Shown piece after piece: positions 20,643-32,326 of a stretch of 64,000 nt of DNA; within the stretch, counting starts at the first letter, position 1, and each line of letters opens with the position of its first letter. The translations under genes and the position numbers were made by a program. The DNA comes from Skeletonema tropicum. Lineage: Eukaryota > Bacillariophyta > Thalassiosirophyceae > Thalassiosirales > Thalassiosiraceae. The DNA is taken from positions 744,001-808,000 of the forward strand of contig CM074147.1 of the NCBI GenBank assembly GCA_037178625.1. Direction: 5' to 3'. The notes beneath the pieces are model-generated. The model did not search any database. It was given only the letters and a program-made list of their open reading frames with translations, and had not been told where the DNA came from.

Positions 20643-21984
20643 TATAGACGGTGCTTTTTGATGGATTGGATAGCGCAGTTGGGCGTTATGGTTATGGTCG
20701 AGCGATCAATGGCTACTGCTGGCATATTTTCATGGTTCTCGATTTTTCGACGCGTTCTGTATCCAAGGACAGGACTGTATCTTCTCGTCTCGCCGAGAGG
20801 TGGCGGGAACGAAGTCAAAAATGTCTGATCGCATCCTCTTGTGAGTGTGAATGTCTTGTTTGTAGGGGCTATTGACCACTCTCTCACACACTCTAGAGAA
20901 AACAATCGCGATACTGTGCATAATGGATCACTAGAAGAAGAAGCTGAAGACGATGGATACGATAGGGCAGATGTGGTGCTGCCGGCCAGCTCTAATAGGA
21001 TCTCTCAGATCAGCTATGTACGACGTTATAAAGTCGCTTCTACACAAGCCAGCCTTCTGAGCAGTGCAAATGCGCTTCTATGCTATCGCCGCCAAGTATA
21101 ATGAGCCACTAGAAGCAGCTCATGCGCATATTGACGACGATAGATACGATATGATTGAATTCGTGCTACGGGCCAGTTCGTATTGGACCTTTTAGATTAG
21201 CCACGACGTTGTAAAGTCGCTTCTACGTAAGCTACTTGTCGGAGCAAATGTGCTTCTACGCCAAGTATGATGGGCCACTAGAAGCGGCTCATGCGCATAT
21301 TGACGACGAGTGAAGAACAAATCTGCAGTCTACTTTATCGCGCAGGTTGTGCCTGCAAAGCAAATGCAGCTCTTACAAAAAGTGACAAGGAAGAGTATGT
21401 GAATGCTACTACTCACTTGAATCAGGAGACCAGCGCTTCATTGCGTTCAAATAGTTCACGAGCAACTGATGAGATTGATAGAGTCTCAAGAGAAGAAAGT
21501 TTGTTACCTGTCTCGCGAGAACGTAGGTTATTTTGATTCTCAAGTCTTGAGATGAATTCTTCTTCTGGCTTCAACACACACGATCTGGAGAAACTATAGC
21601 CAAGCAGAGCTGCAAAATTATATTGTACGCTGTTTCCAGCAGTAAGTACGATACGATGTCAAGATAATTCGCCTCTTAGGGGCCCAACAGACGTACAATA
21701 CTTTAAAATTTCTGTTACATATATCGGTGTCAAACTCGCTTGAGTCTATCAACAAACTTTGCTTATGCGCTTCTTGAAATTATATCTACATGTCCCACTT
21801 GCTATAGTTTATCTCAGAGACACCAATTCCCCTACCGTCGTACCCACCAGCATGCCCCGCCTGCACGCCTCCCTTGCTTCTATTGTTCTTTCTTTTTGAC
21901 GCACGAACATCGTGACCATGAACTCATGTTGTGCAATACCATACTACTTATTGACGAGGCCATAGACCTACTACGCTTGAAATC
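20643..21984. repeat. Intergenic region with degenerate 170-bp direct repeats
   Basis: Units starting near 20924, 21100 and 21270 share CACTAGAAGC..GCTCATGCGCATATTGACGACG and TTGTAAAGTCGCTTCTACGT. In one frame the units read like decayed ankyrin-type coding repeats (DDRYDMIEFVLRAS), with stops in between. A short open frame follows (21291-21536, 81 aa), serine- and glutamate-rich and unrecognised. I infer the remains of a repeat-protein gene. Confidence 0.45.
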
Positions 21985-23764
21985 ATGTACAAGTCATCGC
22001 TATCATCAAGGCGATCTTCATCTTCTCATAGACCGCGACGACAAATTTTTTACTTCTGTTCACTACTTGCAATCATCACAAGAATGATGGGCATTTCGTC
22101 AGCGTTTTCAAGTACACTGCGTCGATGCTGTCATAGTCACCACCATCATCCTAGCATCTCTACCGCCTACATATCGAAACTATGCATGAGTTCTACCTCC
22201 ACGACCACCAGCAGCAGCACTTTCAACACAATAAGTAGTAGTGACAACAATAAAGATCTCTTCCAACAACGATCCGATATTCTCCGAGCCAACTCCAAAT
22301 TATCCCTCGCTCCCATGATGGAATACACCGATCGGCACTTTCGACACTTGGTACGATTGGTATCGGATAAGACTTTGTTATATACGGAAATGGTGGCGGG
22401 GAATGCTATTGCGCATGAACGAGAGGCTGCGTTACCATCTTCATCTTGTTCTTCATTGCTAGACGCAGCATCGGCAGAGGGAGTAGAATTTGATCCATCG
22501 TACTTGTTACGTTTCTTGGGACAGGGACACAATCCTGAAGGTGCATCGGTATTGCAATTGGGTGGATCTGATCCAGATCAATTATTCCTTGCCTCGAAAA
22601 CTGTCTATGAATTCAATCAAATGGCACGAATGCATCAGCAACAACAACAACAATCAATCATCATCCACCTACCAATAAAGCACCGATATTTTGTGATTAC
22701 ACAGCACTCAATCTCAACTGTGGCTGTCCCTCACCCAAAGTAGCCGGCAAAGGATGCTTCGGAGCGGCTCTAATGCAAGATGCACCACTAGTCAAACAAC
22801 TCACATCCTCCATGTATCATGGATCCGAAGGCTCGATACCCATTACAGTCAAATGTCGCATTGGGACGGATGAGGGGTACCAATTCACACGTGATGAATA
22901 CAATGCCAGAAGTGACGAGGAAGAGTACCAATCACTCAAGCAATTTATTGAAACTGTGGCAAGTGAGGGTATTGTGACGGACTTTCAAGTGCATGCACGT
23001 ATCGCTGTATTGGGGAAGAATTATAGCCCCGCGGACAATCGAAAGGTACCTCCACTGCGGTATTATCAGGTGAGACGATTGGCAGAGGAGTTTCCAGAGT
23101 TGAATATATCGTTGAATGGGGGAGTGGAAACCCTAGTCAGGTGTCAAGAGGGAATTGGAGGAATGTCCTGAGTTGGATGGGATTATGGTTGGGAGAGGTT
23201 GGATGTCCAATCCTTGGGCCTTTGCCATGTCCGATGAATTGTTGTATACGGATGAACAACAACTAGCTGAATCTGCTTCTAGAACAAGACCAAAGAATAG
23301 GATGGAAGTGTTGGAGGCTATACGGAAAACATGCCGATTATGAGGAAGAACGATGGGATCCAGTCAAAATTCGTCGATTTATCACGAAGGCGGCATCTCA
23401 ATTATTTTCAGGAGAACCCAATGCCAAACGCTATCGGATAGCGTTGGATGAAATAGCCGGCTTGCCCAAAAAGTTGATGAAGCAAGATCCAAAGTTGATG
23501 GAGAGTCAACCCCCGTTATCGGAACTTATACTGGATGCTGCGACGAAACATTTGAGTGAGGAGGTTTTGTATCGTACCCCGAAAGAAAGTTATGAGAAGA
23601 TTTTGTGGGATGAAGAACAGGCAGAGAAGCGATTGTTATTTGTAGCAACAGGTGGAAGTAGTGATGGAAAAGAGCAGGTGAAGGAAAAACAGAGTTTTGT
23701 CCAAGAGTGGCAGCAGACAAGAAAGGAAGAGGAAATGAAAGAGAGTGAGCTTAGCTCCATGTAG
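21985..23764 (+). CDS. tRNA-dihydrouridine synthase, DusA-like, with three frame breaks
   Basis: SKLSLAPMMEYTDRHFRHL and LYTEMVAGNAI form the FMN-binding start, VLQLGGSDPDQL the next strand, LNLNCGCPSPKVAGKGCFGA carries the catalytic cysteine, and ITVKCRIGTDE, FQVHAR, LNGGVETL and IMVGRGWMSNPW complete the barrel. It reduces uridines in the tRNA D-loop with NADPH. Frame changes occur in a CAA/ATC microsatellite at about 22650, near 23140 and near 23319, yet conserved residues continue on each side with no loss. The N-terminus has a hydrophobic stretch followed by ISSAFSS, so organelle import is possible. Confidence 0.8.
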
Positions 23765-23890
23765 ATAATGTATCTAATTCTTGCGTTGCTTTGTATGGAG
23801 AGTATGTTGTTCGTGATTAGAAGTGATCACAACTAAAAAGCTAATTTACGTTAAGAGAAACAAAGCTATCAAAAATGAAATTCGGAACGG

Positions 23891-26800
23891 TCAAAGCTGT
23901 CTACTTCCAGAAAGAGCCTTTACACCAGCAGCAAGTTTCTCGCAAGTGTCCTTGGCATCTCCAAGAAGCATATCAGTATTGTCCTTCAAGAAAACTGGGT
24001 TATCCACTCCTGCATATCCAGCCGCAAGACTCCTCTTCATCACAATCACCTGCTTCGAGTTCCATACGCGCAACACTGGCATTCCAGCGATTTCGGAGTT
24101 TGGATCATCCTCAGCAGCACTGTTCACGGTATCATTGGCACCAATCACGAGGCAGACGTCTGTCTCATCAAAATCATCGTTGATCTCCTCAAGCTCCTCG
24201 ACAATATCGTAGGGAACACCGGCCTCAGCTAACAACACGTTGAGTTGACCAGGCATACGCCCGGCAACGGGGTGAATTCCAAAGCGGACCTTCTTTCCAG
24301 CTTTTGTAAGTGTTTCGACCATATCCTTCAAGGGGTATTGACCCTTGGCAACAGCGAGACCGTATCCTGGAACAATGATAACACTCTGGCTCTCCATCAA
24401 AAGTTTGCAAACGTCATCAACGTTTGTTTGAGTTGCCTCTCCTTCAAATTTCATAGCTTCTCCCTTTCCAGATGATTTGGTACCGTAACCTCCGAGGATC
24501 ACACTCAAAATGTCTCTGTTCATTGCGTCGCACATGATTTTTGTAAGAGCTGCTCCACTGCATCCAATCAAAGCTCCCACAGTGGTCAAGATGGGCATAT
24601 CAAGCATGAAACCCTCAGCGCAGAGTGCCCAGCCAGAATAACTGTTGAGCACAGTGATCACAACGGGCATATCTGCCCCTCCAATCGAAGCGGTCATGTG
24701 CCATCCGAGCACACCAGATGTTGTCAAGGCTCCTCCCAAAGCGGCAATTCCTGTGCCAAATTCGGGACCTCCCATGACAATGGCTCCAGCACCAAGCGTG
24801 GCAGCTCCAAGACCCATGTTGATCTGATCTCTTGCCGGATGTGCCATGGGCGCAGAACTCATTCGTCCGTCAAGTTTTCCAAATGCAACCAACGATCCAG
24901 TGCATGTCACACTTCCAATGATAGTTGCCAAGTAGATACTAGCAAGATGAACCTTGTCCAATTCTGAAACAACGGGTGCATTAATGAAATCACCGATGGC
25001 GGCAGCACTTGCAGCAACACCAACGAGAGAGTGGAAAGCAGCCACTGTTTGAGGAAGAGATGTTGGCTCGACCCTATCACCAATGTACTTTCCAGCTGCT
25101 CCTCCGACAGCCATAAGTCCGGCAATCTTTGCGGTAGTCGCAGCATCAGGATGGAGATGACCAAGTGTTGACGCAACTCCAAGTGCAACACCAGCTTGAC
25201 CGGATGCAGCACCTAGTCTTGCGGTAGACTGTGAACTCAATCCCCCAATACCTCCAATACAGAGCAATCCAGCAAGAGTAGCCGCGGCAGAGTCAATTTC
25301 GGGAACATGACCAGACATGGAACCTGCTCCGTAGAATGCCATTGAACCGGCAGCTGGGATACCGTATAGATGATAATATTCAGGAGGATCAGTGGGGCGT
25401 TTGAACATGTCAAGCATCTTCTTTGTGACAATAAATCCTCCAACAATGTTAACAGTACTCAATGTTGTGGCAAGTGCAGCCAAGGTTGTAACACTGGCAG
25501 AGTTACTATGAGCAAGGAGATGCATTCCACCAAGAGCAGTGGTTCCACTAATAGCGTTTGTTACTGCCATGAGAGGACTGTGAAGGGCATGAGTGACTCC
25601 CAATACAACCTGAACTCCAATAATGTTCGACAGAGCAAACGTAGTAAACATCGCACTAAAAGCTGGATCTGGCGAGATGCAACCTGCGCCAAGTACACCG
25701 GCAGCCAAGTAACCAGCCTGCTTGGATCCCTGGACGTAAGGAGCGCGGTAATCAATAACTTCAGGCTCGATCGATTTGGCTTCTTCCTTCTTTGCAACAG
25801 GAGGTGGAGGAAGTGGTGCAGGCCACATAAGTTTTCCATTTTCAACAGTAAGCATACCTCTGACTGCATCATCTTCATGATCAATGTAGAGGTAGTCCTT
25901 CACTTTGGTAGTCTGGGGACCCATCGACAAGAGGAACTTCGAAATGTTGTTACTGTAGAGAGAACTGAAGAATGAAACGTTTTGAACAAATCAGGTAAGA
26001 AATGGATTCTTGGTGTATTGTTTCAATGCAAGAAAAATTGTCTGAAAAAAAAAAATCACTAACCTGCTCGTTGTAGGAAGTCTGCTTGCCAAATCAGTGT
26101 ATCCAAGGCAAGTAACTCCATTGTCAGTAACAATCTTCTCATCTTTCACAGTTGTTCCAACATTACCACCAGTCTCAGCAGCCAAATCCACAGTCACACT
26201 TCCAGCCTTCATCTTTGCAACCATATCATTGGTAATCATCAACGGAGCCTTTCTTCCAGGAATCGCAGCGGTGGTGATGATAATATCAACTTCTTCACAT
26301 TGCTTCGAAAGCATCTTTGCAGCAGCAGCATGCCACTCCTTACTCATCTCCTTGGCGTATCCTCCAGCACCACTTCCATCTTCTTCGAAATCCACTTCAA
26401 GGAATTGACCACCCATTGCCTCGACTTGCTCTTTGGTCACAGGACGGACATCAAAAGCTGTAGAAAGAAATCAATAGAGAGTGAGCATTACCAATAATTT
26501 CCGATGAAATATCAACAGCATAATATTCAAGCAATACACAACAACTCACCGCGCACAATGGCACCCATATTCTTCGCAGTCTGAATAGCAGCAAGACCAG
26601 CAACTCCCGTCCCAACAACCAACACTTTCGCAGGAGGGACCTTTCCAGCAGCCGTCATCTGTCCAGCAAAGAAGCGACCAAACTCATTCGATGCCTCAAT
26701 CACAGCCCTGTACCCAGTGATGTTGGCCTGAGAACTCAATGCATCATACGTCTGACCACGACTGAGTGTCCTAGGAATACAATCCATGGCAAATGCTGTA

Positions 26801-27493
26801 GCCTTTTGATCTTGGAGTTGCTGTACAAGGTCCTTGTTCTGAGCTGGATAGATGAATGAAATGAGAGTACGATCTTCAAGTTTACTGGTCTCTTCCGTCG
26901 TTGGAGGACGTAGCTGTAAAGAAAAAAGTTGGGTTTGTGATACAACAATATGGCATTTAGACAAACGATATCAATGCAAAATCAATAGAATTACATGATG
27001 AATGATAATGACCATACCTTCATGACAATATCCGATTTCCAAATATCATCCGCTTCAACGATTTTGGCACCCGCAGATTCATACTCTGCATCGGAGAAGT
27101 GCGATGAACTACCTGCCCCCTTTTCAATAAGAACATTAAAGCCTGGTTTGACGAGTTTGGAGACAGACTGGAGAGGTGCGAAATGTAATGATTTGAGACA
27201 ATTAGTGCATCAATCTTTTGTTATGAAAGTGACTATTTTGATATATATATGATGTATACACTTCTCTTTCTCACCTCTGGAGTAGCCGCCACACGCTTTT
27301 CCAGCGGAAAATGTTCCTTGGGCACACCCACTGTTAGTTTGGAGTATGGGATACCCTTGGGCGTTTCATCGTCTTTGGTAGCGGCCGAGAAAAACCTTTG
27401 TGCCGCGGATGATGAAGACGAAAGTTGCCTTTGTCGGATGCGTAGTCCATCGGATAGAACCCTGCCTGGGCTGATGGAGGCGAGGCGGATCAT
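23891..27493 (-). CDS. NNT: Mitochondrial NAD(P) transhydrogenase, single-chain
   Basis: Five exons: 27493-27275, 27167-27018, 26913-26550, 26457-26064 and 25964-23891, all GT-AG and frame-consistent, giving 1066 aa. The N-terminus ([20 protein letters not shown]) is arginine/serine-rich without acids, a mitochondrial presequence. The alanine-dehydrogenase-like NAD domain ([39 protein letters not shown]) is followed by [14 protein letters not shown], the membrane region and the NADP domain ([36 protein letters not shown]). It couples hydride transfer from NADH to NADP+ to proton entry through the inner membrane. No frame breaks over 3.2 kb of coding sequence. Confidence 0.92.
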
Positions 27494-27971
27494 GATGATG
27501 ATGACGCCCTTCTTCTTTTGCTTCTATTTCCTCTCTTTCAACTGTCTTCAATCTTCCAACGGGCTGGTAGCAATCAGTTTCCTACCTGCGTTGAAGTGGA
27601 ATAAATGCCATCATTGTCGAACGCAAATCTTTGATATCCTTGATATCTTTTCCTTTTAAGAAATTCACATTATTAAAACGGGCGCGTCTTGCTCCTCGCT
27701 CTGCATCTTCATCTGCGCGCGGGCATGCTGCTTGTGACTGAGATGATACTTTTAAAGAAGGCGTTGCCTTTAGCTACCTAATGGTCAGCTAACAGTCGGG
27801 TGATAACAAAGACAACAACTTTGCTATCACATTTAAATCTGTCAGGTCAGTCAATTCGCGTTCAACATAAATTTCTTATCAAAATTGGGTTTTCTCTATC
27901 TAAACTACCTACACAAACTGTCAAAGAGTTTATCATCGCAAACTCATCACAATATTTCACGCGCAACTAAC
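27494..27971. other. Intergenic region
   Basis: Between the 5' end of the transhydrogenase and the 3' end of the carrier gene. Nothing recognisable. Confidence 0.4.
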
Positions 27972-29168
27972 TCAATATCCCCAAGCTTTTCTATATCCAG
28001 ATGTAATACTCTCAGTACAAAGCAACACAATCATTGCATGTGGAGCACATCTTCCATAGTACGCTGAAAATCCACTGAATAGTCCCAATGGACCCTCCTT
28101 CTTAATGGTTTGAATTGCACAATCTGTTACACCGGTGTATGGCAATTTCCCTGTCATGGGATCTGGCTTTTGTGCCATTAAACGAGATTTGATTAAATCA
28201 AATGGCATTGAGAATGCTGCTGCTGTGAAACCCTGCGAGTGAAGATAGAACGAGTGGAGAGGAAAAAGTATATATCAGCAAATGTTTCGAAATATATGCA
28301 CACTATTCACCTCACGAATAAGAACTTACCGCAACAAGTGATGCAGCCAATTTGTGTTGTAAAAGCAGGACCATTGGTCATAGGATCATTGAGAAGCTTT
28401 GCCACCATCTCCTTCGCCTGATCATAACAAGCAAGCTGTCCAACATTCATCGACATACCACGAAGAACATTGGGAGCTAACCCCTTATACAACGCAGCTG
28501 GGCCCTCCTCCTTCACCGTACGGGTAAGAGCATCCATGACATTTTTGTAGTTTTTCCTCTCGGCGGCGGGTGCCATACTGTCAGATTGAAGTCGTACCAG
28601 TGCAATATCAAACGGAGTACCGATGCACACCGCTATCGATCCACTCATCATACCACTCAATGCTTTCATTCCGAAACTGATTGGTTTTCCGTCATTGCGC
28701 TTTTTTAACTCGTCTGAGATGGCACGGTGCAATCCAATACGTGCTGTACCGTACACAAGCTGTCGGCCGATGGCGGCATCGACACCTTTGTAGATGGATG
28801 TGATACCGTCAGTTTTCACCATGTTCGTTAGAATGGTGGCGAAGCCGGGTACTGGCTTGCCTGGGTTGAGCTGCCCAAAGAGCTGCATTCGCACCTGCAT
28901 TGAGAAGGAGAAGATGTATGCAATGACATAATCGCTGTATTGAGAATATGATCATTTGTTGTGTACTGCACAGAACTTGTGTACAAGATGTGCACATACG
29001 ACTTTTCAACTTAAAATGCAGTGAAAGTCGAAGGCAATTTGCTCATAAGATTCTCAAATCACTTACCTTTGCCAAATCCATCGGATGGATAGCAATACTG
29101 GCCATTGTAGCGGCGGTACCACCGCAGACGAAAGGCTCTGCCAACTTTGCTGCTTTATTTTCCGGCAT
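27972..29168 (-). CDS. Mitochondrial 2-oxoglutarate/malate carrier (SLC25 family)
   Basis: Exons 29168-29067, 28894-28330 and 28222-27972 give 305 aa. Three SLC25 signatures follow each other, one per repeat: HPMDLAKVRMQ, TPFDIALVRLQSD and MPFDLIKSRLM. GRQLVYGTARIGLHRAISDE and NVLRGMSMNVGQLACYDQAK are typical of the oxoglutarate/malate carrier branch. Six membrane helices are expected in the inner mitochondrial membrane. The second acceptor is at TTTCACAG, because the nearer CGCAG would break the frame. Next to the transhydrogenase, it may serve redox and carbon shuttling, but the two genes are separate. Confidence 0.85.
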
Positions 29169-29410
29169 GTTTAAATTCTGCTACTATATTGTTATCTAAT
29201 TGAATAATGTATTGCTTCGTCGATCGGGACAATGCGTTTTAATGGCTGCTGTGAGTTTGTGTGGATGCAAGTGCGTTGAATTGTGAATGAAGAGGCTGCT
29301 TGCTCCACAACGGTCATGAAGGTGGTGATTCATTGGCCGGCGGGGCGGTGGAAAAAAAGAAAGGCTTCGTGCGTGGTTGGTGGTGGATCCAAGCCGATGA
29401 GGTCACTTTG

Positions 29411-29421
29411 ATACTAATTCC
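29411..29421 (-). promoter_or_regulatory. GGAATYAGTAY motif, copy 3
   Basis: Reads ATACTAATTCC on the plus strand. It faces copy 4 at 29450, with 28 bp between them, about 245-290 bp upstream of the carrier gene. Confidence 0.45.
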
Positions 29422-29449
29422 TCAGTTGATGTAAAATTGGAAAGACGTA

Positions 29450-29460
29450 GGAATTAGTAT
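29450..29460 (+). promoter_or_regulatory. GGAATYAGTAY motif, copy 4
   Basis: GGAATTAGTAT; with copy 3 it forms an inverted pair. Confidence 0.45.
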
Positions 29461-30166
29461 CTTCGTCGGAGTGAAGTTCCTACGACCTGCCGCTAGCTCT
29501 CCTTCTGCTCTCTTGCTTCCTTCTCACCTTCGAGACTCGAGGCATGAAGATGAAGAGGTTCATGAATAATGAAGCATGTGATCAATGAAGTACATAGTAT
29601 GACTTCTGTACTGCAAGTAGTGCTTGTATCGAACTGTTCCGTGTATGGTATCCGATCTATCCTACGTGAAGAAGGCTAATGGGTGCAGAATGGAGCACAA
29701 GTCCAAAACATTCGGTTAGGACACATCAAACGTAAGAGAGACACTAGAGTTCAGAATTTGTACTTAGACTTGGACCTCTCTAGAGATACAGTTGCAAGTG
29801 CGTCAATACAACACATTTTGTGTTCAATCGATCAATTTTAGCATGGGTACGATACCAAGTACAACGCCAAGTACTCAGAATGAATAGCAAGTGGGCACCA
29901 GCTATTGACTGGTAAGTATCTCTAATCAACCTTATGTAAGTGTGGAGACTGTGACATATAGCAACACAAGAACGTCCACAAGAAAACGCAACTGTTATCA
30001 AGATAATAAACCCTTTTACAATAGTTTGATTTTAATATGAAATAAAGCAAATAGTCACACTCTAGCCGATCAACAAAAAAGAAAAGCTCAAGGCATCCAA
30101 TGCCGTAAGACAATTTCTGTCACCACATCACAGTAACCCATCAAAACAAAGCCACGTACACAGCAT

Positions 30167-31492
30167 TTAAAAGTCTGCGTCAAGGCTGAACACTTGGTCC
30201 TCCTGGGCTACGCCAACACCCGACTTGGCATACTCTCCAACACGCTTCTCAAAGAAGTTGGTCTTACCCTGAAGACTAATCATCTCCATCCATTCAAATG
30301 GGTTGGCAGCTCCGTAGTGCTTGGGGCATCCAAGGGCAGCCAACAAGCGATCTGCACAGAACTCAATGTACTGGCACATGAGATCTCCGTTCATTCCAAT
30401 CAAACTGACAGGAAGTGCATCCACCACAAACTCCTTCTCAATCTCGACAGCATTGGTAATAATCTCCTCAATACGGCTCACAGGCAACTTGTTCACGAGC
30501 TTGCTGTAAAGAAGGCAAGCAAAGTCACAGTGTAGACCCTCATCACGTGAGATAAGTTCATTGGAGAAGCAGAGGCCAGGCATGAGACCACGCTTCTTCA
30601 ACCAAAAGATGGCGCAGAAACTTCCACTGAAAAAGATGCCCTCCACGGCCGCAAAGGCGATCATACGCTCGGCGAAGGAGGCGTTGTTGGCGTCACACCA
30701 TTGGAGAGCCCAGCGAGCCTTCTTTTGAACACAGGGAACGGTCTCGATGGCATTGAGAAGGTGAGACTTGGTCTTTTGATCCTTTATGTAGGTGTCAATC
30801 AACAAGGAGTACGTCTCGCTGTGAATGTTCTCGACCGCAATTTGGAATCCGTAAAAGAAGCGGGCCTCGGGGCTTTGGACCTCGGTGGCAAAGTTGCCGG
30901 AGAGGTTTTCGTTGACGATGCCATCGGAGGCAGCGAAGAAGGCAAGGATGTGGGAGACGAAATGACGTTCATTGTCGGTTAGGCCCTCCCAATCTTTGAG
31001 GTCGGAGGCAAGGTCAATCTCCTCGGCGGTCCAGAAGGATGCCTCGGCCTTTTTGTACATGCTCCATATCTGTGTTTAATGTGTAAGGATAGGGCATGAA
31101 CGGTTAGTGGAAGAGAGTTTGACACAATTTGCAATGTCATGTGCAGCTGTCATAACATGTTATGTTCATGTACTCACTTCATTGTCCTGAATGGGAAACA
31201 ACACAAAGCGGCCAGGGTTCTCCTTCAACAAAGGCTCCTCCAGATGCCTTCCAGCCAATTCATCTAATTTGTGCTTGGATACCTGCACCTGCTTGCTGTT
31301 GACAACATGGGTGTCATCTAGAGAGTCAACGGATGATCCCGACGAGACGCTTGGAGAGTCAGCTGGTTCAGGTGACACGACAGCTGCAGATGTCGCCAAT
31401 GACTTTGCAGGCGTCTTATTGGGGTTCATGCGGTTGCTCTCGTCTAGGTTGAGAGTGATGTTGAATTCGTTGCTGAGTGTATCGACGGTCAT
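30167..31492 (-). CDS. RNR2: Ribonucleoside-diphosphate reductase small subunit (R2, class Ia)
   Basis: Exons 31492-31178 and 31069-30167 give 405 aa. [16 protein letters not shown] joins [17 protein letters not shown] across a phase-0 intron of 108 bp. Iron ligands are visible: D in DLKDWEGL, E in [10 protein letters not shown]-x-x-H in [12 protein letters not shown], and later [23 protein letters not shown] is the C-terminal tail that docks on R1. The first about 80 residues are a serine/proline-rich extension. R2 carries the diiron-tyrosyl radical for dNTP synthesis. An E2F-like site lies 142 bp upstream of the start. Confidence 0.94.
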
Positions 31493-31633
31493 GATAGTGA
31501 TTGAAAGGGTGTAGGTGTAGGTTGTTGTTGTGTTGTGAAAAATGCGGTTGATGAAATTTGAAATTGTTGATGGGTGACAAAATGATGAAATTTGTGAGAA
31601 CCCGACCCGAAGCGAGGTGAATCAGAGTCTTCT

Positions 31634-31642
31634 GCGCCAATT
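31634..31642. promoter_or_regulatory. E2F-like site GCGCCAATT upstream of RNR2
   Basis: The reverse complement AATTGGCGC contains TTGGCGC, close to TTTSSCGC. It lies 142 bp upstream of the R2 start codon. S-phase control by E2F is known for R2 genes in other eukaryotes; here it is inference. Confidence 0.35.
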
Positions 31643-32326
31643 TAAATGGTCTGTCAGTGTATTGATTCCAACTTGGATATTGCATTGAGGCACTTGTGAG
31701 TTCCTTCGTAGGAGAGATCAGATGAAGTGTTTACCCCAATTTAATTTACCTTTTTATTGATTTTCACCGACACGAAAGGCCGAAGTTTGTACCTGAGAAC
31801 AAGCAAATGCCATCAGCGAGTCACCACTTTTTCAAAGGGGTTCGCATCCACTCGTCCTAGAGAAGGAACCCGCTTTCCGAGGAATCCGAGAAAACGTGAA
31901 TAGACATCGCGTAATTTTCGGTGAGAACCCGAAATGTCTGAGCATGTCTCCACTGCCCTGGCCTGCCTCCAGGCCTAAGGGATATGGGGCATGTGGTGTG
32001 CCCACAACATAGTCTGATGTGGAGAGAGGTTTCCAGGAGATTTTGGGCACTTTTGAGGGTATATTTTGTCAAATAAGGTGTGTTTTGAGCTGCTTTATAC
32101 CCGATTTTCCACAGTTGTTGGGCCGACGTGGGCGCCAGCCATAAGAGTACCAAAAGCGCCCGCTATCCCGGTCAAGGGTTAAATCGCGTGTGCCATCTCT
32201 TATCTCAATCATGCACAGATTAAAGTTGATTCCTTCCACCGCTCCAGTAAAGTGAAAGAAGGATTGCATTGTGGAAAACACAACAGCCACGCATCGAGAC
32301 CATTAGTTATCATTGTCTTCTTACTG
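31643..32326. other. Divergent intergenic region between RNR2 and the HSF gene
   Basis: Short overlapping open frames are present (31832-32290, minus) but have no recognisable domain and no consistent frame. I see no gene. Confidence 0.4.

Larger units (their letters stand above)
29169..30166. other. Intergenic region of about 1 kb
   Basis: Holds the carrier promoter with two facing GGAATYAGTAY motifs (29411-29460) and otherwise no supported gene. Confidence 0.45.

Noticed and set aside
22900..23160. A 13-base mini-intron (GTCAG..CAAG) in the dihydrouridine synthase
   Set aside because: It would restore the frame here, but the break at 23319 cannot be solved this way, and all other introns in the window exceed 80 bp.
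23891..27493. Separate genes for each open segment of the transhydrogenase
   Set aside because: All junctions have GT-AG introns in matching phase and the joined protein is a complete single-chain enzyme.
28222..28330. Intron acceptor CGCAG at 28233 in the carrier gene
   Set aside because: It puts the third repeat out of frame; the acceptor TTTCACAG ten bases on keeps it.
31832..32290. Overlapping minus-strand frames between RNR2 and the HSF gene
   Set aside because: Three short frames in different phases, no motif, no splice join that links them.
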